A DNA stretch of 64,000 nt from positions 186,001 through 250,000 of the forward strand of contig NZ_JAQZAN010000001.1 in the NCBI RefSeq assembly GCF_028737255.1, in the 5' to 3' direction. The notes beneath the pieces were generated by a model. That model had not been told where the DNA came from, searched no databases, and saw nothing but the letters and a program-made list of their open reading frames with translations. A program made the translations under genes and the position numbers. This stretch comes from Actinomycetospora straminea. GTDB lineage: Bacteria > Actinomycetota > Actinomycetes > Mycobacteriales > Pseudonocardiaceae. Below, in pieces: positions 34,091 through 43,441 of the stretch. Position 1 is the stretch's first letter. Every line of letters starts with the position of its first letter.

Positions 34091-35557
34091 TCAGCCACCT
34101 TGCCGCCGGACCACCTGGCCGACCGTCATCAAAATGATCTTCAGATCGAGCCAGGGAGACCAATTCTCAATATAGTAGTTGTCGTACCGAGCCCGCTCTT
34201 CGATCGAGGTGTCCCCCCGGAGGCCGTGGACCTGGGCCCACCCCGTAAGCCCTGCGGGCACGCGGTGGCGGGTGACGTAGCGGGGGATGTAGGACGAGAA
34301 CTTCTCGACGAAGTGGGGGCGTTCCGGGCGCGGACCGACGAGGCTCATGTCGCCCCGGAGGATGTTCCAGAGCTGCGGCAGCTCGTCGAGGGACGACGCC
34401 CGAAGTAGCCTGCCGAGTCGCCCGAGCCGGTCGTCGTGCTTGATGTTCCAGTTGGTCTGAGACTCAGCCTCGTCAACCGGCTTGAGCGACCGGAACTTGA
34501 GGACCTCGAACGGACGGTTGTCGATGCCGACGCGTTGCTGGCGGAAGATGATCCCGGGACCGCCTTCCAGCCGGACCGCGAGCGCACAGATGGCGAGAAT
34601 GGGCGAGAGCAGGACGAGGGCGACGGCTGCGACGGCGGCGTCCACGAGCCTCTTCACGGCCCACCAGGGACTGCGGAACGTGGCCCGGCGCAGCCGGACG
34701 AGCGGGATCCCCTGGACCTCGTCCGTGTCGCGGTGGGTGTTGTGGAGTTCGAAGAGGCGGGGGACGACGAACACCTCGACGTCGAGGCGGTCGCAGGTCC
34801 GGAGCATGTCGACCAGCGCGTTCTCTCGTGTGCCCCCGAAGGCCACGATCACGTCTCGGATGAGGTGCTCGCGGATCAGCTGGCCCAGTCGGTCGTAGTC
34901 ACCGAGCAGGGGCAACGGTCTGAGGTGCATCTTGTCCAGACCGCAGGCGGCATCGACGAAGCCGACCGGTTCGAGCCCGTAGCGGCGATCATCGAGCAGG
35001 GCGTGGGTGATGCGAGTGCCGATCACACCAGCGCCGAGCACCATCGTCCGATGCCGGACCCAGCCGCGCCTCCGGGCGCCGCGAACGATGGCGTAGGCGA
35101 TCGAACGCACGACGATGACGACGAGGAGGAGGACGGTGACGTGCTCCACCTGCTCCAGCGGCGGATCGATGCCGGGCACGAAGGTGGAGAGCGAAACTTT
35201 CAACGCAAGCCCTGCCACCACCGCCGCGATCAGGTATGGAAGATCGTCCAGCAGGGAGAGTTTGAGCCGCGAGCGGTACAACCCTGCCATCGACAAGGTG
35301 ATCAAGGTGATCAGGAGGACGAGCAGGTGGGTCGGCGACGTTGGGAGTGTGATCGCGGACGCTAAAACGAACGCCACGAGGTCGCCTACTACGAGATAGG
35401 GCCCAACGCCAGCCCGTAGCCACCAGGCTTCGGGATTGCGCCACCGGTTCTCGGCCGTCCATAGCGGGGCATCGGTTGCCGAGTCGTCGCTGGCTCGGCG
35501 GACGTCGTCCGCCGGATCGAGCTCGAACTCTGGCTTCGTCTGGTGATCCTCCGACAC
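34091..35557 (-). CDS. Polyisoprenyl-phosphate sugar transferase, long WbaP/CpsE type
   Basis: 488 aa priming enzyme that transfers sugar-1-phosphate to undecaprenyl phosphate. Four N-terminal membrane helices (about 50-145), a Rossmann-like CoA-binding domain (GAGVIGTRITHALLDDRRYGLEPVGFVD, in part), and the C-terminal PGT domain. The last has [46 protein letters not shown] with the catalytic Asp-Glu, [16 protein letters not shown] and the end YDNYYIENWS. It starts the - strand operon of module A. A paralogue follows at 36,156-37,703, and a broken one lies at 58,445. Confidence 0.93.
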   Translation of the reverse strand: MSEDHQTKPEFELDPADDVRRASDDSATDAPLWTAENRWRNPEAWWLRAGVGPYLVVGDLVAFVLASAITLPTSPTHLLVLLITLITLSMAGLYRSRLKLSLLDDLPYLIAAVVAGLALKVSLSTFVPGIDPPLEQVEHVTVLLLVVIVVRSIAYAIVRGARRRGWVRHRTMVLGAGVIGTRITHALLDDRRYGLEPVGFVDAACGLDKMHLRPLPLLGDYDRLGQLIREHLIRDVIVAFGGTRENALVDMLRTCDRLDVEVFVVPRLFELHNTHRDTDEVQGIPLVRLRRATFRSPWWAVKRLVDAAVAAVALVLLSPILAICALAVRLEGGPGIIFRQQRVGIDNRPFEVLKFRSLKPVDEAESQTNWNIKHDDRLGRLGRLLRASSLDELPQLWNILRGDMSLVGPRPERPHFVEKFSSYIPRYVTRHRVPAGLTGWAQVHGLRGDTSIEERARYDNYYIENWSPWLDLKIILMTVGQVVRRQGG

Positions 35558-36155
35558 GGCCCCCCCGGTTGTGCCACGTAATCGACCGTTTCCCCTCGCG
35601 CCGGGAATGAAACACCTACTGCACTGTTCCGGCCAGCCCTACGACGTCGCCCGCGCGCCCGGTCAGGATGCGGCGTTTGGGCGGCACGGCCCTTCCGTGT
35701 GAGCGCTGCGCAGGGTGCAACAGCAGCCGCCGACAAGAGACCCCGCTTAGACCTTCCACCCGTCCCGCAGGGCCTCGTGGCCGCGCATCGTGCCAGCTGG
35801 CCGGACTCCACCTAGCGTCGGTCGGGCCTAAACGCGCCGGGGCCACAAGTCCAAGGGCTGTCTGACGTGCCTTGGTCGTCGAGCGGGCTGAGAACCGAGG
35901 TCGTGGGCGAGTCGACCGGCGATCTCGGACGAGGCGTGGGAGTGGCTGGAGCCGCTACTACCCGAACCAGCGGCACCGTTGCGCGCTCAGGTCGGTGACC
36001 AGCCCCCGCTCCAGCACCAGCTCGGGCAGGAAGCCGCCCTCCCAGTCAACACCAGCTCTCCGACCGAAGCTCGCGCCGCCACCTCATCGAGCAGCACCGG
36101 TCGGTTACACCTACGCCCGGACTTCACCCCGGGACCGTCTGCCGTTACAGAGCGG
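35558..36155. other. Spacer between two sugar transferase genes with a transposase scrap
   Basis: About 600 bases hold no intact gene. The part next to 35,557 must contain the promoter of the WbaP-like gene. A short piece of transposase-like coding sequence at 35,910-35,972 is listed separately. The rest reads as decayed DNA in all frames. Confidence 0.5.
35910..35972 (+). mobile_element. N-terminal scrap of an IS5-family-like transposase
   Basis: One frame reads SRPAISDEAWEWLEPLLPEP, which matches the opening of IS5-group transposases (SDEAW..LEPLLP). No further transposase sequence, inverted repeats or target duplication can be followed, so only about 20 codons remain. Confidence 0.5.
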
Positions 36156-37703
36156 CTACCTGCCTCGGGCGCAGAAGACCTCACCGAAGGTACGGAGGAG
36201 GACCTTCGCGTCGAGCCAGAGCGACCAGTTCTCGATGTAGTAGTTGTCGAACCGGGCGCGGTCGGTGATCGGGGTGTCGCCGCGCAGGCCGCTGACCTGA
36301 GCCAGGCCGGTGAGGCCGGCGCGAACGCGGTGACGGTGGTCGTAGCGGTCGATCTCGACCGAGAACTTGCTGACGAAGTGGGGCCGCTCGGGGCGTGGAC
36401 CGACGAGTGTCATGTCGCCCTTGAGGATGCTCCACAGCTGAGGGAGCTCGTCGAGAGAGGAGCGTCGGAGAATCTTGCCGACCGGCCCGACGCGGCTGTC
36501 GGTGGCGATGTTCCACTGCGTCGCCGACTCGGCAGAAGTGGCGGGCTTCATCGAGCGGAACTTCAGGCAGGAGAAGAGCCGGCCGTCACGGCCGACCCGC
36601 TCCTGACGGAAGATCACCCCGGAGCCACCCTCCCAGCACACAGCGACCGCGCAAGCCACCATCACCGGCGCTAGCAGGAGGAGCAGGGCGCCGCTGACCA
36701 CGACGTCGAAAGCGCGCTTCACGGCCCAGGAAGGCCCCTCGAGGCGCGGGGTGCGGATGCGCATCACGGGTACGGAGCCGATGTGGTCGACCATGCCGGC
36801 TTGGGTATGGAACTGCGGCAGCCGCGGTATGACCAGCAAGTCGCAGTCGAGGCAGTCAGGGCGGCGCACGACGTCGAGCAGCTCAGCCTCGGAGACGTCA
36901 CCGTCAGCCATGAGAATCACATCGGCGCCGGATGCGGCCACGGCGAGGTCCAGGTCGTCGACACGACCAAGGCGCGGGAGCACCGACTTCGCGGGGCAGA
37001 CCAGACCGTCGTCGACGAAACCGACGGGCGCGAGACCGTACTGCGGGTAGCGCTGCAGCAGCGTCGCCATCTCAGCGGCTCGGGCGCCGCCGCCGATGAT
37101 GATCGTGGGGTGAGCGACGACCCGCCGCTTGCGCGCGGCGAGGATGATCTGCGTCGTCATCATGCGGCCGGCGATGACGAGCCCGACGGTGCCCAGCATC
37201 ATCGCCAGGAACGGCGCGACCTCCTGTTGAGTGTTCCACAGGGCGAAGAGCGTGCCGACGATCGCGGCCGCGGTCAGCAGGCGCCCGACGAGGGCGGGCA
37301 GCTCGTCGAGCACGCTGAGGTGCAGCCGGGCGCGGAAGCGGCCGGCACCGTTGAGGACGACCATCGCGACCGCGGCCATCAGCAGGATCGCCTTGGTATT
37401 AAGCGGCGCCCAGAGCAGGGGCAGCAGCAGCATCACGGCGTCGACTGGCGGCACCACCATCCATGCGGCGATGCCACGCGCTGACCTGATGCCAGCGAGA
37501 GGACGGGCGACGGGGAGGGGATTCGAGCGGATCTCCAGTTCCGAGCGCTGCTCGGGGACCAGAGTGAGCGGACGCTTTCGTGTGACCTCCCGCTGGTCAC
37601 GCTCCGTACCAGAGGCGAACCGACCGAGCTCCAACTCGATCGACTGAGTTACGTCGACGCCGCTGCTCACTTCGAAGTCCCCCGTTGTCCGTGGACGGCG
37701 CAA
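36156..37703 (-). CDS. Polyisoprenyl-phosphate sugar transferase, second long copy
   Basis: 515 aa. N-terminal soluble extension, four membrane helices (about 78-190), a Rossmann-like middle domain (IIIGGGARAAEMATLLQRYP in part, GLAPVGFVDDG), and a C-terminal PGT domain: FRQERVGRDGRLFSCLKFRS (in part), [13 protein letters not shown] with the catalytic pair, [35 protein letters not shown]. The closest relative in the window is the broken gene at 58,445-59,800, with which it shares the same C-terminal ending; it is more distant from 34,091-35,557. Having two primers may mean two starting sugars. Its exact start is uncertain. Confidence 0.9.
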   Translation of the reverse strand: MRRPRTTGDFEVSSGVDVTQSIELELGRFASGTERDQREVTRKRPLTLVPEQRSELEIRSNPLPVARPLAGIRSARGIAAWMVVPPVDAVMLLLPLLWAPLNTKAILLMAAVAMVVLNGAGRFRARLHLSVLDELPALVGRLLTAAAIVGTLFALWNTQQEVAPFLAMMLGTVGLVIAGRMMTTQIILAARKRRVVAHPTIIIGGGARAAEMATLLQRYPQYGLAPVGFVDDGLVCPAKSVLPRLGRVDDLDLAVAASGADVILMADGDVSEAELLDVVRRPDCLDCDLLVIPRLPQFHTQAGMVDHIGSVPVMRIRTPRLEGPSWAVKRAFDVVVSGALLLLLAPVMVACAVAVCWEGGSGVIFRQERVGRDGRLFSCLKFRSMKPATSAESATQWNIATDSRVGPVGKILRRSSLDELPQLWSILKGDMTLVGPRPERPHFVSKFSVEIDRYDHRHRVRAGLTGLAQVSGLRGDTPITDRARFDNYYIENWSLWLDAKVLLRTFGEVFCARGR

Positions 37704-37821
37704 GAGCCATCCGACTGACTGCTACGCCGGGCAGCTCGTCGCCTGAGCTCCGTCCCTGCGCCTGTCCCACTATCGCGTGACCCCAGCCCAGCCGTTACAC
37801 GAGCGGTGAATCAGAGTGTCG

Positions 37822-37840
37822 GCGTGTCGCGGCGACACGC
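37822..37840. promoter_or_regulatory. 19-base palindrome upstream of sugar transferase gene
   Basis: GCGTGTCGC and GCGACACGC are perfect 9-base arms around one G. It lies about 120 bases upstream of the 36,156-37,703 gene in an AT-richer stretch, a good place for an operator. The regulator is unknown. Confidence 0.45.
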
Positions 37841-38038
37841 TGGTTATCGTGACGCTTTCTCACCCATTCAGGTTTGTGTGGCGTAGGTCGCACCTCGGTC
37901 AGGTAACGCTGTGAGACCGGACGATCCGTGGCGAGCCGGCCCGCAACGGGAGGCGGAGGGAGTCCGAGACGCCACAACGTGCCACTACACAGGGGCCAGA
38001 TGGGCTAATTGTCCGCGACACGAACGAGCGAGCCCGAA

Positions 38039-38082
38039 AGGTCCGTGAAAGCGGGACGGGTTTTGCTCTGCGTCACGGACCT
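38039..38082 (-). terminator. Possible hairpin downstream of SARP gene
   Basis: Ten-base perfect arms (38,039-38,048 and 38,073-38,082) with a 24-base loop lie about 117 bases beyond the SARP stop. The loop is long, so this is a weak call. Confidence 0.35.
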
Positions 38083-38198
38083 CGGGGCCGGGCGGCGGAG
38101 GGAGCGGATCGGTGTCGATCTCGCGCGACGACGCCGCCCGGGGCGCGGGGTCCGCAGCCACGGGCGATCGCGCCCGTCGTCCTGGCGAGGGGGGTACG

Positions 38199-41100
38199 TC
38201 AGGACGGCGGGAGCAGCCCGAGCGGACGGGCGTCCGGCGGCAGGGTCGGGGGGACCTTGGGGTCTGCTGTCGGACGCCCGGCTCCTCCCCCGGCCTGGCT
38301 GCGGACGACGCGGGCGAAGGTGCGGGCGGTGTCGGCCCAGGGCGCCCAGCCGAGGCCATCGGCGAGCGATGCGGCCTGGGCGAGGAGCCTGCGGGCCTCT
38401 GCGCGTTCGCCGAGCACGGCGGCGGCGAGGCCCTGGTAGAGCGTGATCGGCCCGAAGGTGGCCGAGCCGATGCCGACCACCACCACCGCGCCGGGGTCGG
38501 GCGGCAGGTCGCGGCGCACGACCTCGGCCGTGACCACGTCACCGAGCGCGAAGGCCGCGCAGGCGGCGAGGCAGAGGCCGGGACGGTCGAAGAGCGCGCC
38601 GGCCCGTCCCTCCCGTTTGCGGTGCCAGTCGGCGAGGTGATTGGCGGCGCCGGTGAGGTCCTCCCCCACCGCGGCGTCGACGGCGGCGGCCGCGGACCAG
38701 GCGGCGACCAGCGGGTACATCGTGGCCGCGCCGGCGGGCAGGCCCTTGAGCGAGGGCAGGGTGCCGCCGAGCAGGTGCCGCACGAGCAGGTGCACCCCGT
38801 AGGCGCCGACGGCGTCGGGGAGCCCGAGCTCCTGCCCGCGCGTCATGGCCGCGAGCGCGGCCTCGTCGGCCTCGATGGTGTCCCCGCGCGCGAGGGTGAG
38901 GCCGGCGTCGAGGAGGGAGACCATCCACATCGTCCGGGGACGGTGGCGGTCGACGGCGAGCGGCTCGAGGTCGCGGCGCGCGGCGAGGGCCTCGTCCTGG
39001 CGCGCGGTGGCGAGCAGGGCGGCGATGCGCAGCTCCTGCGCCTCGAACCACACGGCGTCGTCACCGGCTTCGGCGGCCAGGCGGCAGGCCTGCTCGCAGA
39101 CCGCGAGCCGCTGGGTGGCGGGCACGGGCGCGTCGACGAGGTGGTTGGCCTCGAGGACGCGGACACCCGCGAGCAGGCGCCGGTCGTCGAAGCCGGTGGT
39201 GGCGAGGGCGAGCAGCTCGGGCAGGGCGGTGGGGTCGCCGACGTCGCCGTGGAGCTGTTCCTCCTCGAGGATGAGGCTGCGCAGGACCTCGGCGCGCTGG
39301 CGGTTCGACAGCGGCAGCCCGCGGGTACGCCGGAGGCGCCGGGCGCGTCGGGGGCGTCCGGCCACGCTGATGCCCATGGCGTCGTGCCCCACGGCGGCGA
39401 CGACCGCGTCGTCGATCACGCGGTCGTCGATCTCGCGTCGATCCGCCGCGGGTTGGCTCTGGTCGACCGCAGCGAGCGAGGCGGCCTGCTCGACGACCTC
39501 GTCGAGCACCTCGTCGGCCTCCTCGTGCCGCCCGAGGGCCTCGAGGACGAGGCCCCGGTGGAGCGCCAGGGTGCTCGGCCGCGAGGTCTCCAGCACCGCG
39601 TCGAGCTGCGCGAGGGCTTCGTCGAGCGCGCCCTGGCCGTACGCCGCGATGCCCGCCGCGAGCCGGGCGTCGCCCAGGTCCCGCGCCTCGACCAGCGGCC
39701 CGGCGCCCGCCGCGTGGCGCAGCAGGGTGAACGGCTCGGCCCCGTCAGCACCGCCGGCCGCGACCAGCACCTCGTACCGGGCGTGGTGCAGCGCCTGCGC
39801 GATCGCCGGGGGGACGGCGTCGAGCACGGCGTCGCGGGTCAGCGCGTGCCGGAAGGCGAAGCCGTCCGCGGTGGCGGCGAGCAGGCCCCGGTCGACGGCC
39901 GCCCGGAGCAGCGTCGACAGCGTCCGCGGGGTGCCGCCGACGACCGTCCCGAGCTCGGCGAGCGAGAGCGGGGCGAGCACCGCCAGCGCCTCCAGGGCGT
40001 CCCGCGCGGTGGGCGCGAGACCGGCGAGCTGGTGCTCGAGCAGCGGGCGCAGGCGCCCGGGGATGACGGTGAAGAGCTCGTCGCACGCCTTCTCCCCGTC
40101 GGGCTCGTCGAGACCGGAGAGCGTCTCGATCAGCGCCGCGACGTGCAGGGCGTGCCCGCGCGTGCGCTCCCACAGCGCCGTCGCGACCCGCTCCGCGCCG
40201 TCGGGCGCGAGCCCGGACAGGTCCCGGACGACGAGTCCCCGCACGGTGGCGCGGGCGAGCTCGGGCAGGCGCAGGTCGCGGACGTTCTCGAGGAGTGCGA
40301 GCTCGGCGTGGGTCGCGCCCCAGGCGGGGTGGACCTGGGCGTCGGGCTCGCGGGCGGCGACGAGCACCAGGACGCCGGCGGGCAGCCCGGCGCGGGCGAG
40401 CCCGCGGAGCGCGGCGAGGGTGACCGAGTCGGCGAGGTGCGCGTCGTCGATCGTGACGAGCACCGGGGAGCGCCGGGCGGTGAGGCGGTCGCGCAGGGCA
40501 CGGCCGGGCGCGGGCTCCCCGGGGTGGACGGGCTCGGCGCCGAGGTCGGCGAGCGCCTCGGCCCACGCCGACCACGGCGGCGCGTCGGCGTCGCAGGTCC
40601 CGCCGCCGACGACGACTCCGTTGCTTCGAGCTTCAGCGCGGGCGGCGGTCATGAGGGCGGTCTTGCCGATGCCGGCCTCGCCGGTGACGAGCAGGACCGC
40701 ACCGCTGCCGGGCGTCTCGAGCAGGGTGCGCACGACGCCGAGCTCGTCCTCGCGGCCGAGGAGCGTCGGTCGGGGCCGGTGCTGCCGCGTCGGGGCCTGG
40801 AGCCGGCGAGCGAGGTCCTCGATCTCCGGGCCGGGGGCGACGTCGTACTCGTCGCGCAGGGTCCGGCGCGTGGCGGCGAGGACCTCGAGGGCCTCGGTGG
40901 TGTGCCCCTGGCGGTGCAGCCCGGAGGCGGCGACGACGGCGAGGCGCTCGCGGGAGCGGTCGGCGGAGAGGTCGCCGAGCACGAGGTCGACGGCCTCGTC
41001 GGGCCGGTCGAGGTCGAGCAGCGTGGCGCCCATGCGCTCGAGGAGGCGCAGCCGGCGGTCGAGGGCGCGGGTGCGCTCGGCGTCGAGGCGCAGCCCGACC

Positions 41101-41561
41101 GGGGTGCCGGCGAAGGGCTCGCCGCGCCAGGTCGTCAGGGCCCGGTGGCCGGCGTCGAGGACCGTCGCGCGGGCGGCGTCGGGGGCCAGGGCGGCCGCGG
41201 CGGCGTCGTGGAAGCGGTGCAGGTCGACGGCGTCGCGGGGGAGGTCGAGGCGGTAGGTCTCGCCGATGGGTGGGATCGGCAGTCGGGTGCCCTCGTCCGG
41301 CGCCTCCCGTCGCAGGCGGCTGACCAGCACCTGCAGCGCGGCGTCGGGACGCTCGGGGAGGTCCTCGCCCCAGATCTCGTCGATGAGCGTCGGCACCGCG
41401 ACGGTGCCCCGGCAGGCCGCGGCGAGCAGCGCGAGGAGGGTGCGCAGCCGCCGGCCGGGGTGCGCGACGGCGCCGGACGCACCCTCGACTGCGACCTCAC
41501 CGAGCACACGGATCCGGATGTCCGGGGGCGACGAGGATGACAACGAACCCCCTGGAGTCAC
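38199..41561 (-). CDS. SARP-type regulator with BTAD and AAA/NB-ARC-like ATPase domains
   Basis: Up to 1,120 aa. The N-terminal OmpR-like winged helix shows IRVLGEVAVEG, RRLRTLLALLAA and LIDEIWGEDLPERPDAALQV (in part). The BTAD domain follows with AVDLHRFHDAAAAAL. The ATPase core has Walker A TGEAGIGKTA (near 294) and Walker B VLVTIDDAHLAD (near 370). The C-terminal half is a long helical TPR-like array. Such regulators activate secondary-metabolite or surface-polymer genes. It lies between the two polysaccharide modules and is divergent from the 41,537 gene; the annotated starts overlap, so the real start may be a downstream GTG or TTG. Confidence 0.92.
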   Translation of the reverse strand: MTPGGSLSSSSPPDIRIRVLGEVAVEGASGAVAHPGRRLRTLLALLAAACRGTVAVPTLIDEIWGEDLPERPDAALQVLVSRLRREAPDEGTRLPIPPIGETYRLDLPRDAVDLHRFHDAAAAALAPDAARATVLDAGHRALTTWRGEPFAGTPVGLRLDAERTRALDRRLRLLERMGATLLDLDRPDEAVDLVLGDLSADRSRERLAVVAASGLHRQGHTTEALEVLAATRRTLRDEYDVAPGPEIEDLARRLQAPTRQHRPRPTLLGREDELGVVRTLLETPGSGAVLLVTGEAGIGKTALMTAARAEARSNGVVVGGGTCDADAPPWSAWAEALADLGAEPVHPGEPAPGRALRDRLTARRSPVLVTIDDAHLADSVTLAALRGLARAGLPAGVLVLVAAREPDAQVHPAWGATHAELALLENVRDLRLPELARATVRGLVVRDLSGLAPDGAERVATALWERTRGHALHVAALIETLSGLDEPDGEKACDELFTVIPGRLRPLLEHQLAGLAPTARDALEALAVLAPLSLAELGTVVGGTPRTLSTLLRAAVDRGLLAATADGFAFRHALTRDAVLDAVPPAIAQALHHARYEVLVAAGGADGAEPFTLLRHAAGAGPLVEARDLGDARLAAGIAAYGQGALDEALAQLDAVLETSRPSTLALHRGLVLEALGRHEEADEVLDEVVEQAASLAAVDQSQPAADRREIDDRVIDDAVVAAVGHDAMGISVAGRPRRARRLRRTRGLPLSNRQRAEVLRSLILEEEQLHGDVGDPTALPELLALATTGFDDRRLLAGVRVLEANHLVDAPVPATQRLAVCEQACRLAAEAGDDAVWFEAQELRIAALLATARQDEALAARRDLEPLAVDRHRPRTMWMVSLLDAGLTLARGDTIEADEAALAAMTRGQELGLPDAVGAYGVHLLVRHLLGGTLPSLKGLPAGAATMYPLVAAWSAAAAVDAAVGEDLTGAANHLADWHRKREGRAGALFDRPGLCLAACAAFALGDVVTAEVVRRDLPPDPGAVVVVGIGSATFGPITLYQGLAAAVLGERAEARRLLAQAASLADGLGWAPWADTARTFARVVRSQAGGGAGRPTADPKVPPTLPPDARPLGLLPPS

Positions 41562-42529
41562 AGACTGTCACTGGAGTACAGGAGGTTACGGCCTTTCGGA
41601 CGATCCAACCAAGTCAGGTGCGGCAGGGCGATTTACTGTTGGTGACACAGATCCCGGGCGAGCCGCTGGGCCGGTTGATGCAGGACCTCGACGGCACGTG
41701 CTTCTCGCACTCAGGGATCGCGGTGCTCCCGGGGGGCGGGGACGGGCCGGCGACGCACCTGGCCAGCGCGCTCGCCAAGGACCTCCCCGACGCGGGCCTC
41801 GACCTCGGCGGCGTCCGCTGGGACCCGTTCGACCTGTTCTGGGACAAACACCGCGAGCTCTACTGCATCCCCATGCCGGACAGGCACCGCTCTGATGCGC
41901 TGCGCTACCTCGCGCGATTCCACCCGGAGCCCGGGCGCGAGGGCCGGTTCTCCTACGTCAAGCTGATCGCCGTGGCCGCCGGGCTGCGGTCGATCGACCT
42001 GCTCGACAGCGACCCCGCCCTCGCCGACGAGCTGTTCGCGGCGGCCTGCCGGGTCGGCGAGACCTGGACCGCCACCCACCACGCGCCCACCTACTACTGC
42101 GCCGAGCTCGTCGCCTCCGCCTACGGCCGCCGGTTCACGCGCGCGGAGATGGTGCCGCCGGCCGCCGCCGGTCTGGACGACGACGCCGACGAGCCGGAGT
42201 GGTTCGTGCGCCTGCTCGGGCTGCTCGACGACGAGATCGACGACGTCGACCGGTCGCGCTGGTCGGCGTGGACGGACCTCCTGGCGCTCCTCGTCCGCCG
42301 GGACTGGCCGTTCCTGCGCCGAGCGATCAGCTCGAGCGCGCAGGCCGGATTGTTCGTGCTCGACGACGTCGAGGGCCCGGCGGCGCTGCCGGAGGCGCTG
42401 GGGGTCGTGCCGCCCGGGCACCCGGGGCTGGCGCGCACCGACCCCGTCCCCCACGCGCTCGTGACGCCGCGGATGCTGTGGCAGGCCTTCGGGCGGGAGA
42501 CGATCCGGCGGGTGGAGAGGGAGGCGTGA
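41537..42529 (+). CDS. YiiX/NlpC-P60-like permuted papain-fold protein
   Basis: 330 aa. VRQGDLLLV and then DGTCFSHSGIAVLPG place the catalytic His in SHSGIAV before the Cys in PTYYCAELVASAYG, the circularly permuted order of the YiiX/YebB/DUF830 branch of the NlpC/P60 superfamily. The C-terminal 120 residues have no known domain. No signal peptide is seen, so it probably acts in the cytoplasm. Such proteins cleave amide or thioester/ester bonds, often on lipids or acylated substrates. The start could also be the GTG at 41,618, which would clear the overlap with the divergent SARP gene. Confidence 0.78.
   Translation: MTTNPLESQTVTGVQEVTAFRTIQPSQVRQGDLLLVTQIPGEPLGRLMQDLDGTCFSHSGIAVLPGGGDGPATHLASALAKDLPDAGLDLGGVRWDPFDLFWDKHRELYCIPMPDRHRSDALRYLARFHPEPGREGRFSYVKLIAVAAGLRSIDLLDSDPALADELFAAACRVGETWTATHHAPTYYCAELVASAYGRRFTRAEMVPPAAAGLDDDADEPEWFVRLLGLLDDEIDDVDRSRWSAWTDLLALLVRRDWPFLRRAISSSAQAGLFVLDDVEGPAALPEALGVVPPGHPGLARTDPVPHALVTPRMLWQAFGRETIRRVEREA
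41556..41572. promoter_or_regulatory. Imperfect dyad in the SARP/NlpC divergent start region
   Basis: AGT-C-ACAG-A-CTGT-C-ACT has complementary blocks AGT/ACT and ACAG/CTGT around a central A. The surrounding 60 bases are AT-richer than the flanks. It may be an operator for the SARP itself or a promoter element, and would imply later translation starts for both genes. Confidence 0.35.
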
Positions 42530-42744
42530 CCCCGGGTCGGTGGCGCGGCGACTCGCCCCCGTGACTCCCCGCCGGACCTGAGGGGCGCAGGATCACGTCG
42601 GGCCTGTCTCGGCCGCCGCGGACGATCTGGGCCACTTGCGCGTCGCACGACCCTCTGTCGGCGGAGCCACAACGTGCGCGGCACCGCCTACGCTTCGCCG
42701 CGAACGGGGCACGAGGCCGCCTGTCTGCGGCGCGGGGAGAGCGT

Positions 42745-43431
42745 GTGCGACAGACGAAGTGGGAACAGATCGCCGAGACCCGCTGGGGTCGGTACCTGTC
42801 CGCGCGGGAGAAGGACGCCATCGTCACCGCGAGCCGCCTGGCCGGCCCTCCGGGTGATGCCCTCGACATCGGGGCTGAGGGCGGACGCTGGGCTCGTCTC
42901 CTCCGCGACCTCGGGTGGTCGGTGACGTGTACGGATGTCGACGAGGACGCGGTCGCCCTCTGCGCCGCCCGGCTTCCCGATGTTCGTTGCCTCAAGGTGT
43001 CCCCGGATCGCGAGGAGCTCCCGATCGGGGACCGCGCCGTCGGACTCGTCATCTGTATCGAGGTGATCGCGGTCGTGTCGACGGCCTGGTTCGCACCGGA
43101 GGTCGCTCGCGTCCTCGCACCAGGAGGCTCGTGCGTCACCGTCGTGTGGAACTGCCGGTCGGTCCGTGGCTGGGCGGCGAACCTGCTGGAGCGGTACCGG
43201 CACGGACGGCCGCACCCCTATTACACCGACGACTACGCGTCCTGGCGGCAGCGCCTCGTCGATCACGACTTCGACATCGTCAGCGAGCGGGGTATGGCGT
43301 GGTTTCCGTTCCGTCGCAGCAGCGATTCCCCCGCGATCCCGTGGGCGACCAAGCTTGAGGACGTGCTGCGGCTGCCACGCCTCGTGTCCTGGAGTCCTTG
43401 GGTCCTGGTGGTCGCCCGTCGCCGCGGATGA
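42745..43431 (+). CDS. Class I SAM-dependent methyltransferase
   Basis: 228 aa. Motif I ALDIGAEGGRWARLL is at about 39-53, CTDVDEDAV follows strand 2 near 62-70, and LVICIEVIAVVSTAWFAPEV with VARVLAPGGSCVTVVW give motifs II and III in the UbiE/type-11 layout. GTG start with GGGGAGAG upstream. The gene lies alone between the permuted papain-fold gene and the convergent metallophosphoesterase. The substrate is unknown. Confidence 0.85.
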   Translation: MRQTKWEQIAETRWGRYLSAREKDAIVTASRLAGPPGDALDIGAEGGRWARLLRDLGWSVTCTDVDEDAVALCAARLPDVRCLKVSPDREELPIGDRAVGLVICIEVIAVVSTAWFAPEVARVLAPGGSCVTVVWNCRSVRGWAANLLERYRHGRPHPYYTDDYASWRQRLVDHDFDIVSERGMAWFPFRRSSDSPAIPWATKLEDVLRLPRLVSWSPWVLVVARRRG

Positions 43432-43441
43432 CGACGAGCGC

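Larger units (their letters stand above)
37704..38198. other. Intergenic region between sugar transferase and SARP genes
   Basis: About 495 bases without a supportable gene. It holds the upstream region of the sugar transferase (- strand), with a 19-base palindrome at 37,822-37,840, and near its right end a hairpin (38,039-38,082) that probably terminates the SARP gene. The AT content is higher around 37,790-37,900, as expected of a promoter. Confidence 0.5.

Noticed and set aside
37795-37977. 60-codon - strand frame in the intergenic region
   Set aside because: Basic, Pro-rich, no ribosome site; overlaps likely promoter sequence and a palindrome.
38112-41540. 1,142-codon frame antisense to the SARP gene, longer than the SARP itself
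   Set aside because: Low-complexity GEG/RRV/QGA-like content and no domain; the SARP strand has wHTH, BTAD and ATPase motifs.
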